A stretch of 64,000 nucleotides of DNA from Natronoflexus pectinivorans (GTDB lineage Bacteria; Bacteroidota; Bacteroidia; Bacteroidales; Marinilabiliaceae): positions 272,644 to 336,643 of the forward strand of contig NZ_SLWK01000004.1 of NCBI RefSeq assembly GCF_004345615.1, given 5' to 3'. Positions 49,224 through 57,515 of this stretch are shown here, piece by piece. Each line of letters starts with the position of its first letter. The first letter of the stretch is position 1. The position numbers and the translations under genes are program-made. The notes under the pieces are model-generated. The model ran no database searches. It was not told where the DNA came from and worked only from the letters and a program-made list of their open reading frames with translations.

Positions 49224-50018
49224 ATGCAAAGAACAACATTTAAAATAACAAAAATGGACTGTCCATCCGAAGAACAAATGATTCGGATGACGCTTGACAA
49301 TTTGGCTAATATTAAATCGCTAGAATTTGATATACCCAACAGATTCTTACACGTAATTCATACAGACAATAATGAACAAATTTTTCAGCGACTTGAGAAA
49401 TTAAAACTTGATACTACGATCTTCTCCACTGTTTTTCTTGACAACTTTACAGCAACTGACAACCAAAACGACGAAAGGAAAACCTTATGGACTGTTCTAA
49501 TTATAAACTTTTTGTTTTTCGCCATTGAAATTATTACAGGTTTTATATCAAACTCAATAGGCTTAGTTGCCGACAGTTTAGATATGTTAGCTGACAGTAT
49601 TGTTTATGGACTCGCGTTAATTGCTGTGGGCGGAACAGTGGTCATGAAAAAGAATATCGCCAAATTTGCAGGATACTTTCAAATCATTCTTGCACTAATT
49701 GGATTTATAGAAGTAATTAGACGATTTTTCAGGGGCGGGGAAATGCCTGATTTTCAAACCATGATTTTTGTGTCAGTAGCAGCATTAATTGCAAATGTAA
49801 TTTGCCTGTATTTATTGCAAAAGAGAAAAAGCGAAGAAGCCCATATGCAAGCAAGTATGATTTTTACATCAAACGATATTATTATAAATTCGGGTGTTAT
49901 TATGGCTGGGCTTATGGTAAATTGGCTCAATTCAGGTTATCCCGACTTAATTATTGGAGCAATTATATTTGCCATTGTAGCAAGGGGAGCATACAGAATT
50001 TTACAATTATCAAAATAA
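49224..50018 (+). CDS. Cation-efflux (CDF-like) transporter with HMA-like N-terminus
   Basis: 264 residues. Residues 1-70 resemble a heavy-metal-associated domain (FKITKMDCPSEEQMIRM), but the metal motif has one Cys only (MDCPSEE). Five to six membrane helices follow (about 87-260). The second has GLVADSLDMLADS with a DxxxD pair like the CDF metal site; the usual HxxxD in the fifth helix appears as TSNDIIIN, so one ligand is not conserved. Metal unknown. It is more AT-rich than its neighbours and stands in opposite orientation between two namZ genes, so it may be an insertion by transfer (inference). Confidence 0.78.
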   Translation: MQRTTFKITKMDCPSEEQMIRMTLDNLANIKSLEFDIPNRFLHVIHTDNNEQIFQRLEKLKLDTTIFSTVFLDNFTATDNQNDERKTLWTVLIINFLFFAIEIITGFISNSIGLVADSLDMLADSIVYGLALIAVGGTVVMKKNIAKFAGYFQIILALIGFIEVIRRFFRGGEMPDFQTMIFVSVAALIANVICLYLLQKRKSEEAHMQASMIFTSNDIIINSGVIMAGLMVNWLNSGYPDLIIGAIIFAIVARGAYRILQLSK

Positions 50019-50197
50019 CGAATGACAAAACAACGACAGAAATAGAATGAATGTAATAGAGCTATCAACAGAATATAGAAATTTAAACAGGGGAATTTCG
50101 TAAGTCATCATATCAAATATAAAAGCATTTCCACTATACAACTAATAAAAAGTCATGATATATTTACGCTCAGAATGAAGCATTATAAAACCGAATT

Positions 50198-51439
50198 ATG
50201 ACCAACTATAGAATGAAAGCCCTTTTATTATTCTTAACTACGCTACTATGCGCAACCCCATTGGCATCGCAGGTAAAAACCGGCGTTGAGGTATTGCGGA
50301 ATCGGCAATTTGATGTTTTACAAAACCAAAGAGTGGGATTAATTACCAATCCGACCGGAGTTGATCGATATCTAAAATCAACGGTTGACATTTTTCACGA
50401 GGCACCGGAAGTAAACCTTGTCGCACTTTTCGCCCCAGAGCATGGCGTTCGTGGCGATTATTATGCCGGCGATCATGTGGCTGATACCCGCGATGAAAAA
50501 ACCGGAATCCCGGTATTTAGCCTTCATGGTAACACCAGGAAACCAACCCCCGAAATGCTTAAGAACATTGACATCCTTGTTTATGACATTCAGGACATCG
50601 GCTCACGCTCATATACATACATCAGCACACTGGGTTTGGCAATGGAGGCTGCGGCCGAGAATAACATCAAAATGGTTATTCTTGACCGTCCCAACCCTCT
50701 TGGCGGACTTAAATTTGAAGGCCCTCTGGTTGAGAATGATTTTGTGTCATTCGTCAGTCAGTACCCTGTAACTTATGTACATGGCTTTACCGTTGGAGAA
50801 CTGGCCATATTCCTTAACAAGGAGCAGCTTTTAAAAAACGGTGTACAATGTGAACTTTTTGTGGTTGAGATGGAAGGCTGGAACAGACAAATGACTTTCA
50901 TGGAAACAGACCTTCCCTGGGTACCATCTTCGCCACACATTCCACATGCCGAAACGGCATGGTTCTATCCCGTTTCAGGGATTCTTGGCGAACTGTATGT
51001 CATGAACATAGGAGTTGGATACACATTACCATTTCATCTGTTCGCTGCCGAATGGATTAACGCCCCAAAGCTATCAGAAAACCTGAACAACTTAAACATT
51101 CCCGGGGTCATATTCAGACCAATTCATTACCGGCCGTATTATAGTGTCTCTCAAGGAACGCTCATTCATGGAGTACAGGTTCACATCACCAACATTTCAG
51201 AAGTTCCTTTATCACTCATTCAATTTTACGTACTTCAGGAGGCGTATGCCCTCCACCCCGATAAAAATGTTTTTGAAATGTGTGCTCCCTCCCGGCTGGA
51301 CATGTTCGACAAAGTGGTGGGTACTGATGCAGTCAGAATCCTGTTTCAACAAAGATTCCGGGTAGAAGACATTCTCGATTTATGGAATCGGGAAGCGGCT
51401 TCTTTTGGGAAGTATGTTGAGCGTTATTTTTTATATTAG
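50198..51439 (+). CDS. namZ: Second DUF1343 / GH171 exo-muramidase (NamZ-like)
   Basis: 413 residues with a cleavable signal peptide (ALLLFLTTLLCATPLASQ) instead of a lipobox. Same family blocks as at 47804: RVGLITNPTGV, APEHGVRGDYYAGDHV, TGIPVFSLHGNTRKPTPEML, LVYDIQDIGSRSYTYIST, LDRPNPLGG and GVGYTLPFHLF. Start ATG at 50198, with another ATG five codons later. Probably soluble in the periplasm, whereas the paralogue is lipid-anchored. The 3' end overlaps the MFS gene on the other strand by four bases. Confidence 0.88.
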   Translation: MTNYRMKALLLFLTTLLCATPLASQVKTGVEVLRNRQFDVLQNQRVGLITNPTGVDRYLKSTVDIFHEAPEVNLVALFAPEHGVRGDYYAGDHVADTRDEKTGIPVFSLHGNTRKPTPEMLKNIDILVYDIQDIGSRSYTYISTLGLAMEAAAENNIKMVILDRPNPLGGLKFEGPLVENDFVSFVSQYPVTYVHGFTVGELAIFLNKEQLLKNGVQCELFVVEMEGWNRQMTFMETDLPWVPSSPHIPHAETAWFYPVSGILGELYVMNIGVGYTLPFHLFAAEWINAPKLSENLNNLNIPGVIFRPIHYRPYYSVSQGTLIHGVQVHITNISEVPLSLIQFYVLQEAYALHPDKNVFEMCAPSRLDMFDKVVGTDAVRILFQQRFRVEDILDLWNREAASFGKYVERYFLY

Positions 51440-52716
51440 ATCTGCTTCTTCTTTATCCCAAAATCGGGAGCAATTTTCAAATAACGAATGATTATAAATC
51501 CCGGGATGGTGCAAAGCACCACCCACACAAAAAACAATGGATATCCTGCTAACTCCTGCAAATATCCGGAAATCATTCCCGGAAACATCATACCTGCAGC
51601 CATCAACCCCGTGCAAATGGCATAATGGGCTGTTTTATGGCTTCCTTCCGAAAACCAAATCATAAACATCACATAAGCGGTAAAACCAAAACCATAGCCA
51701 AATTGCTCAACCACTACGGCAGCACCCACCAAATAAACACTTTCGGGTAAAACCCAGGAAAGATAAACAAACGCAAGATTGGGGGCATTCATGGCCACCG
51801 CCATGGGAAACAACCAGTATTTCAAACCCTTTCGCGACACCGCCAAACCGCCGGTGATGCCTCCAAGCATCAAGGCTCCAATTCCAAAGGTTCCATAAAT
51901 CCATCCCACATCGCCGGTGCTCAGACCTAAACCTCCTGCATCAGCCGGATCCAACAAAAAAGGCGATGCCAATTTTACAAGCTGGGCTTCCCCAAGTCGG
52001 TACAACAGAAGGAACAACAGAGCAGCAAGAATTCCTTTCTTTTCAAAGAAAGAGACGAATGTTACCATGAACTCTTTCATTAAATCCCGACTTTTTTCGC
52101 CCGACACTGATCTATCTGCATCTGGTTTTGGAAGAATAAACTGATGATAGAGAAACAACAAAAAAAACAGGCCTGTTATCCCCCAGAATGTGATGCTCCA
52201 TGCCAACGGTATGTTTCCGGTTTTTTCTTCGAAAAAACCGGCTGCAATCACCAACAAACCCTGTCCGGCAATCATAGCAATGCGATAAAATGTACTTCTT
52301 ATCCCAACAAAATAGGACTGGTCGCCATCATTCAAAGCCAACATATAAAAACCATCGGCAGCAATATCATGCGTGGCAGAACTAAAAGCTAAAAGCCAAA
52401 GAAAAGCAAGAGAGTATTGAAAAAAGCCATCCATGGGAATGGTGAAAGCCACCCCGGCCAAACCTGCACCTACCAACAATTGCATGGTAACAATCCACCA
52501 TCGTTTGGTCTTTAACAAATCCACAACTGGACTCCACAAAGGTTTTATCATCCAGGGAAGATAGAGCCAACTGGTGTATAAGGCGATATCTGTATTTGAA
52601 ATATCCAGTCGCTTGTACATAATTACAGCCACCGTCATGACTATTACATAAGGGATGCCTTGAGTGAAATAGAGTGATGGCACCCAGCTCCATGGTGATT
52701 TTTGTTGATGTTGCAT
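51436..52716 (-). CDS. AmpG-like MFS permease
   Basis: 426 residues from ATG at 52716, one base after the SpoIID stop (TAGAATG), which implies translational coupling; the frame is open further upstream inside spoIID but without a family match. Twelve membrane helices are predicted. N-terminal WVPSLYFTQGIPYVIVMTVAVI and the DIAADGFYMLAL segment match the AmpG/MFS_1-like muropeptide permease group (known for importing anhydro-muropeptides) and its Bacteroidota relatives. Last gene in the GT2-DUF4922-SpoIID-MFS operon. Transport of a peptidoglycan fragment is the best guess; other solutes are not ruled out. Confidence 0.82.
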   Translation of the reverse strand: MQHQQKSPWSWVPSLYFTQGIPYVIVMTVAVIMYKRLDISNTDIALYTSWLYLPWMIKPLWSPVVDLLKTKRWWIVTMQLLVGAGLAGVAFTIPMDGFFQYSLAFLWLLAFSSATHDIAADGFYMLALNDGDQSYFVGIRSTFYRIAMIAGQGLLVIAAGFFEEKTGNIPLAWSITFWGITGLFFLLFLYHQFILPKPDADRSVSGEKSRDLMKEFMVTFVSFFEKKGILAALLFLLLYRLGEAQLVKLASPFLLDPADAGGLGLSTGDVGWIYGTFGIGALMLGGITGGLAVSRKGLKYWLFPMAVAMNAPNLAFVYLSWVLPESVYLVGAAVVVEQFGYGFGFTAYVMFMIWFSEGSHKTAHYAICTGLMAAGMMFPGMISGYLQELAGYPLFFVWVVLCTIPGFIIIRYLKIAPDFGIKKKQI

Positions 52717-52717
52717 T

Positions 52718-54052
52718 CTAATATCGTTTTGTAATATCTGCTCCTTTAAAATAGTGATTGAGTATTTGTGTGTATGAATAGCCGGAAGCACCCATCACTG
52801 CGGCACCAATTTGGCAAAGCCCTACACCATGCCCCCAACCTGCTCCTCTCAAATAAAAATGCTCCGGCACTCCATCTTTAACATCTCCTTTTTCAACTAC
52901 AAATGCGGAACTGTATAGGTGTGAAGCAGAAAACGCTTTGCGTATTTCCAGCTCTTTTCCAATGATAAACTCCGACTTAGTTCCAATTATCCGTAAACGG
53001 ATAATTCGCCCTGAAACTCCACGCTCCATCGCAACTAAATCAAGCACCCGACCGACCTCTATCCCTACTTTGGTTCTCAACAGATTTTGAATTTCTTCCT
53101 GCGACAAAGTCACCTTCCATCGATAAAAATCGGCAGTTTCCCTGTCGTAGTCATTCAAAACCTGTGAAAGAATTTCCGGGTTGGCAGTGTTGCAAAATGC
53201 ATCAGGACTTCCGGTAATCCATGCGTTGGCCTCCTTTTCATTTCCAAGTTCCAGACTATAATCAATGGGCGGTGAGGCAGCATCCACCACTTTTGTCAGA
53301 TATGGATGCGGAGTGGATTCCCAAACATTTTCAAAAAGTTCGGAAACACCGCCACAACATTTTGAGTATCTGGCATCGCAAATATTGCCGTCATAAGTCA
53401 ATACTAATCCGGATGTGGATTCCACAGCTTTTCGTACTGTGGTAGTTGTTGCTTTGGTGATTCCCTGATATCGCTGACAATGGTCATCGGCACAAACATC
53501 AAAATTGAGGTGGTCTTCCCTATCATACCATTTCACTCGCTCCCCCTCACTCTCAAAGCAGGTGGCATAATTACCCAATTTATTAATCTGCTCACCTTTT
53601 TCTATCTGAGCCAACAACCAACTACGCGATATCACCGAATGTGCCTTAAGAAGTTCAGCAGAACTGGTCGCACTCATTTCAGAGGAGATTACACTTAACA
53701 GGTAATCATCCAGCGACAATACATTGATGGCTGTGAGATGGTCGTTTTCCTGAATAATTTTCAACGCACCTTTAAAAGATTGGTTCTCCTTTCTTTCCCA
53801 ATGAAAATTTATGCCTATGGTAACATTCAGCAGCTCAAAACTGGCGGATTGCTCATCCACAGGACTCAGTTCAAAAGGCAATTCACAGACCTCCGTTTCA
53901 CCGTTCATCGATAACTCTACGACATTGTTCTTTAGCCTAAAGGTTCCCTCTCCCTGGAACTCTCTACCAGAAGTAATATGCCGAAAAGCGCCATGAAGTT
54001 TAAATTCTATGGATGGGGAAAACATGATTCCCACTCGTATTTTTGGTTGCAT
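52718..54052 (-). CDS. SpoIID/LytB-domain protein without signal peptide
   Basis: 444 residues. SpoIID domain (about 105-330) with the LDDYLLSVISSEMS motif, whose Glu corresponds to the catalytic Glu of SpoIID lytic transglycosylases acting on peptide-free glycan strands; then AHSVISRSWLLAQ and, near the end, GAGWGHGVGLCQIGAAVMG. The N-terminus (QPKIRVGIMFSPSIEF) has no signal peptide or membrane helix, and an in-frame TAA stands two codons before the ATG, so no longer form exists. That suggests a cytosolic enzyme. It begins 67 bases after the DUF4922 gene and is coupled to the MFS gene. Confidence 0.87.
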   Translation of the reverse strand: MQPKIRVGIMFSPSIEFKLHGAFRHITSGREFQGEGTFRLKNNVVELSMNGETEVCELPFELSPVDEQSASFELLNVTIGINFHWERKENQSFKGALKIIQENDHLTAINVLSLDDYLLSVISSEMSATSSAELLKAHSVISRSWLLAQIEKGEQINKLGNYATCFESEGERVKWYDREDHLNFDVCADDHCQRYQGITKATTTTVRKAVESTSGLVLTYDGNICDARYSKCCGGVSELFENVWESTPHPYLTKVVDAASPPIDYSLELGNEKEANAWITGSPDAFCNTANPEILSQVLNDYDRETADFYRWKVTLSQEEIQNLLRTKVGIEVGRVLDLVAMERGVSGRIIRLRIIGTKSEFIIGKELEIRKAFSASHLYSSAFVVEKGDVKDGVPEHFYLRGAGWGHGVGLCQIGAAVMGASGYSYTQILNHYFKGADITKRY

Positions 54053-54119
54053 AATTTAGTTTTTGAGGTGACAGTCTGATGAACTCGTGAGTTAAACTGT
54101 TTAACAACTTATCAATCCA

Positions 54120-55064
54120 TCAGCTTGAAACAAGCCTCTCTTTTATCTCGTTCCAAACATCATCGTCCACCGTAACCTGCTTAAAAATATTACGGATGAG
54201 ACTATTGTCTAATTTTTCAAAATCTTCTTTGCGAGGTGTAATTAAAACCCCTCCAAAATCAACCGAAGCAGGGCTTAAAAGCAACTGGTCATAACCAGTT
54301 GCAAAAAACTGCGCCGGACGGTGATTTTTTCGCGGAAAAATCACCACTCTCCACTCCTCCCCTTCTTTATCCACCAAAACATTCATCATCGGCTCCGGAA
54401 CAGAAGGGATAAAATCTTCCAGAACAGAAAAAACACTGCTAAAACAAGCTTCCAAAGCATTCAAATCTGAGCCTGTAAACAAAAGTGCTTTTCTCAAATA
54501 ATTATCCATTGCGAAAAGAGAACAACCTTCTGTACTGGCCAAAATCTGCTTGTTTGTCTGATAAATATCCTTTTCAACCGGCATAAAGCCACGATTTCCG
54601 GCCTGAAAATGGAAATGGTCAGGTGCTGATGCCCCACACCTTGGACCATTATAAAAGACCACAAAATCCCTAAGTTCATCGCTCAATCGCAACATATCTC
54701 TATAGCGTCCGGATATTAGTTGCTCACGATGAGAATTATCTACAATGGTTAGATGGCGGTGAAAAATGGGAAAAGGATTAAGCAATATCTGGTAGTTTTG
54801 GTTAAAAGAAATCCCCTTTTGCTCGGCAGGTCTGTTTTCAGCACACAAAAAGCAACTGCGCTTGCGGATGCTGTCAGCATCCACTTTTGCCGCCGACGAC
54901 CTGATTCGTTCAGGGTTAAACTGAATTTTAAAACTAAATCCTTCTTCAAACTCAACTTCGCGGGTTAATACCCCGTTTAACCCATCATAGTTACGTGCTG
55001 CCAAATCCCAATTTTTCAACTGCGTGGCAAAAAGCTCATCAATGCTGTTGAATGCTAATCCCAT
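54120..55064 (-). CDS. DUF4922 protein, HIT-fold nucleotidyltransferase/phosphorylase-like
   Basis: 314 residues, cytosolic. Key motif ASAPDHFHFQAGNRGF near residue 155 matches the His-x-His-x-Gln signature of the GalT/Ap4A-phosphorylase branch of the HIT superfamily; ahead of it are RSCFLCAENRP (a CxxC) and FPIFHRHLTIVDNSHREQ. These residues would form a nucleotidyl-His intermediate. The family has no settled biochemical role. The gene start overlaps the stop of the glycosyltransferase (TGATG). Inference: it may make or break a nucleotide sugar in the same pathway. Confidence 0.8.
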   Translation of the reverse strand: MGLAFNSIDELFATQLKNWDLAARNYDGLNGVLTREVEFEEGFSFKIQFNPERIRSSAAKVDADSIRKRSCFLCAENRPAEQKGISFNQNYQILLNPFPIFHRHLTIVDNSHREQLISGRYRDMLRLSDELRDFVVFYNGPRCGASAPDHFHFQAGNRGFMPVEKDIYQTNKQILASTEGCSLFAMDNYLRKALLFTGSDLNALEACFSSVFSVLEDFIPSVPEPMMNVLVDKEGEEWRVVIFPRKNHRPAQFFATGYDQLLLSPASVDFGGVLITPRKEDFEKLDNSLIRNIFKQVTVDDDVWNEIKERLVSS

Positions 55065-56527
55065 CAGAGAGTTCCTTTATTGAGTCTGATTCTCGCCTCA
55101 AGTTCAATAGTTCGGATGCGGTCCTTATAGAGATTGTGGCTGTTCATTTTCGCAACATCCAGCGATGCATCAGAGTTTTCTTCCCATCTGCGGCACAAAT
55201 AAAGCGGCTCGTATATGCGACCAATCTGATAATGTCGCGAAATCCGCAACGCTACGGCATAATCTTCACCGTAACTGGTATTGGGAAGTCTAATCTCCCT
55301 CAAAACCGGCGTATAAAAAGCCCTGGGAGCACCTAAGCCATTAATCCGAAGAGCATTGTTTCTGCCATTTTCCGGCGTCCACTCGCGATGGTCAATCAAT
55401 CCCGGCGGAATCTCTTCAAGTTTAAAATTGACCATTTGATAGCTACCCACCACCATGGCACACTCCTGTTCGTAAAACGCATCAACAATGGTTTGAATTA
55501 CGGTTTTGTTGATGTAGAGGTCGTCACTGTCCAACTGTATGGCAAATTTACCACATGCCTCATGAACGACACCATAATTCCAACATCCTCCTATACCTAA
55601 ATCATCTCTGTCGGGAATCAGGTGAATCAGTTTTTCATTTGACTCAGCCATCTTCTCTAAAAGCTCAGTGGTGCCATCCGTCGAGTGATTATCCACTACA
55701 ATTAAGTTGAATGGGAATTTGGTTTCCTGGGACAAAACAGACTTGATGGCATCTTCAATGGTCTTCACGCGGTTGCGAACGGGAATAATTACAGATGCTT
55801 CAACGGGAAAACCTGAACCGGACAAATCAATTTCACTAAAACGAGGTTGCAGCCACCCTCCAATGGCTATTAAATGTTCTGTGCAAATCTCCTCCATTTC
55901 AATCTGCACCGCCCTGTTTTTGGGGTCAACGTAATCAAAAATCTTCTCTCCGGAAGCCCTGCTATCTGTCTCCATTTCGGTGTAGAGAAACTCAGGAATA
56001 CGCAAAACAGAATAGTTTCTTGACACGGCCAAACGCAGTGCGTATAACCCTCCATACATTCGGGGGATATTTAGAGCAGGTAAAGCTTGTTTGACAGCTT
56101 CAGTTTTGTACAACAAAAGTGAGCCAAAATCGAAATCATCCCGCAAGCTGCCACTCTGATAATCAATTAACGGATGGGGTTTAATTTCTCCGTTTATCAT
56201 TTTATAATGGTCTGCATAGAGTAATCCGGCATTTGTATCTTCGGCAATCTGAACCATGCGCTCAAGTGCAAATGCCCCGGTTTTTAGCGGCAACGATTTG
56301 GTGTAAAAGAGAATATATGGAGTCTTCGCATACTCTGCGATTTGCCTGAGAGTTTCCGTTGTATGAAAACCGCTTCCACTAATATGTTTAACAGTTTCGG
56401 ATATATCGTGATTAACAGATTCATCAGCAATAACAACAACTTCAGCAACCATTGATGAGCACTTAAGTGCATCAATGGTTGGTTGTAAATTATTTTGTTC
56501 TCCGGCAGAGATAAAACAAGTAATCAT
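55064..56527 (-). CDS. Tandem GT-A glycosyltransferase (family 2 type)
   Basis: 487 residues, cytosolic, no membrane helix. The C-terminal GT2 domain (about 240-440) has EASVIIPVRNRVKTIEDAI, LIVVDNHSTDGT and the DxD-type QLDSDDLYI, plus the acceptor-site YGEDYAVALRIS. The N-terminal part (about 1-230) looks like a second, weakly conserved GT-A fold (PYILFYTKSLPL, GLLYADHYKMING). First gene of the operon with DUF4922, SpoIID and MFS. Donor and acceptor unknown; soluble nature and company suggest transfer to a small intermediate or a protein rather than to lipid-linked polymers. Confidence 0.83.
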   Translation of the reverse strand: MITCFISAGEQNNLQPTIDALKCSSMVAEVVVIADESVNHDISETVKHISGSGFHTTETLRQIAEYAKTPYILFYTKSLPLKTGAFALERMVQIAEDTNAGLLYADHYKMINGEIKPHPLIDYQSGSLRDDFDFGSLLLYKTEAVKQALPALNIPRMYGGLYALRLAVSRNYSVLRIPEFLYTEMETDSRASGEKIFDYVDPKNRAVQIEMEEICTEHLIAIGGWLQPRFSEIDLSGSGFPVEASVIIPVRNRVKTIEDAIKSVLSQETKFPFNLIVVDNHSTDGTTELLEKMAESNEKLIHLIPDRDDLGIGGCWNYGVVHEACGKFAIQLDSDDLYINKTVIQTIVDAFYEQECAMVVGSYQMVNFKLEEIPPGLIDHREWTPENGRNNALRINGLGAPRAFYTPVLREIRLPNTSYGEDYAVALRISRHYQIGRIYEPLYLCRRWEENSDASLDVAKMNSHNLYKDRIRTIELEARIRLNKGTL

Positions 56528-56701
56528 AGCAACAAATCAATTTATTTTTTGTGGCTTGAAGATATGAATTCTTTTCAGCGCATGCAAAGGGAATGAGTTG
56601 TGGTCAAGCTCAGAAATCAGATACTTTTAATTTTTAGCAGAAATTACTTTGATTACTCTATAGATGTTTCTATATTTAGAAACAAGCAAGAGATAGTGAA
56701 T

Positions 56702-57067
56702 ATGGAAAAACCCATCGAAGTCATATTATTAAAACAAGCCGAAGAATTTACTGACTCCCTCGAAACAAACGCTAAAAAGAAAATATTTCAAGCTATACGT
56801 AAGACGAAGGAACGATTATTTGGACAATAGTTTACAAAATTAAAAAGCAGTGACGGTATATTTGAATTTCGAGTGGACGAAAGCGGAAAGTTTTATCGTC
56901 TATTTGCATTTTGGGACACGGAAGAAGAGAAAGAAACTCTTGTTGTTGCGACTCATGGATTAATAAAAAAGACAAATAAAACTCCACCAGCAGAAATACA
57001 AAAAGCAGAGCAAATAAAAAGAGAGTATTTCGAAGAAAAACGAAAAGAGAAAAATAAATCAAAGTAA
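56702..57067 (+). pseudogene. RelE/HigB-type toxin with in-frame amber codon
   Basis: Read through, this is 121 codons of a phage-derived Gp49-like/HigB-type toxin: EKPIEVILLKQAEEFTDSL, then RLFGQ, TAG at 56828-56830, then FTKLKSSDGIFEFRVDESG, SGKFYRLFAFWD and LVVATHGLIKKTNKTP. The frame is the same on both sides, so one base change explains the stop (TGG for Trp to TAG is one possibility). The first piece (42 aa) has no active site; the second contains the RNase-like core but lacks a start. The antitoxin gene follows 5 bases after the stop. Either a disabled toxin or a site of readthrough. Confidence 0.8.
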
Positions 57068-57072
57068 CAGTT

Positions 57073-57396
57073 ATGGAAGCAATGAAATATAAGAGATTAG
57101 AGGAGTTAGAGGACAAATACTTTGGAGAACGAGGAACTCCCGAACGAGAGCAATATGAATTTGAACTCAGCATGGAAATATTAGGAGAAAAGTTAAAGCA
57201 AATACGTAAGGAGAAAAAGCTTACTCAAGAGGAATTAGGGAAATTAATTGGAGTACAAAAAGCTCAAATATCGAAATTGGAAAATGGAGCTAGTAGTGCT
57301 ACTGTTTCAACCATTCTGAAAGTTTTTAAAGCCCTGAAAGCGAAAGTTAAATTCCAAATTGAAATAGAAGATGGAAATCAATTAGCGGTTTCCTGA
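57073..57396 (+). CDS. HigA-type antitoxin (XRE helix-turn-helix)
   Basis: 107 residues (ATG at 57073; ATG at 57082 gives the more family-like MKYKRLEELEDKYFG). HTH_3 domain about 38-92 with LKQIRKEKKLTQEELGKLIG and QKAQISKLENGASSATVST. The N-terminal helix is the toxin-binding part in this family. Antitoxins of this type repress their own promoter. It is intact while the toxin is interrupted. Confidence 0.88.
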   Translation: MEAMKYKRLEELEDKYFGERGTPEREQYEFELSMEILGEKLKQIRKEKKLTQEELGKLIGVQKAQISKLENGASSATVSTILKVFKALKAKVKFQIEIEDGNQLAVS

Positions 57397-57440
57397 AAAC
57401 GAAGGGATAATACATCCATACCCTATACAATATAGAAAAA

Positions 57441-57481
57441 GGCAGTTCTATTGGCATTATCACAGTCAGTCCCGAACTGCC
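57441..57481 (+). terminator. Weak hairpin after the antitoxin gene
   Basis: GGCAGTTC at 57441-57448 and its complement at 57474-57481 around a 25-base loop, no T-run. Possible weak terminator or part of the leader of the kinase gene. Confidence 0.3.
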
Positions 57482-57515
57482 ACACGTCCATAATTACTCA
57501 GAATAACAATTAACC

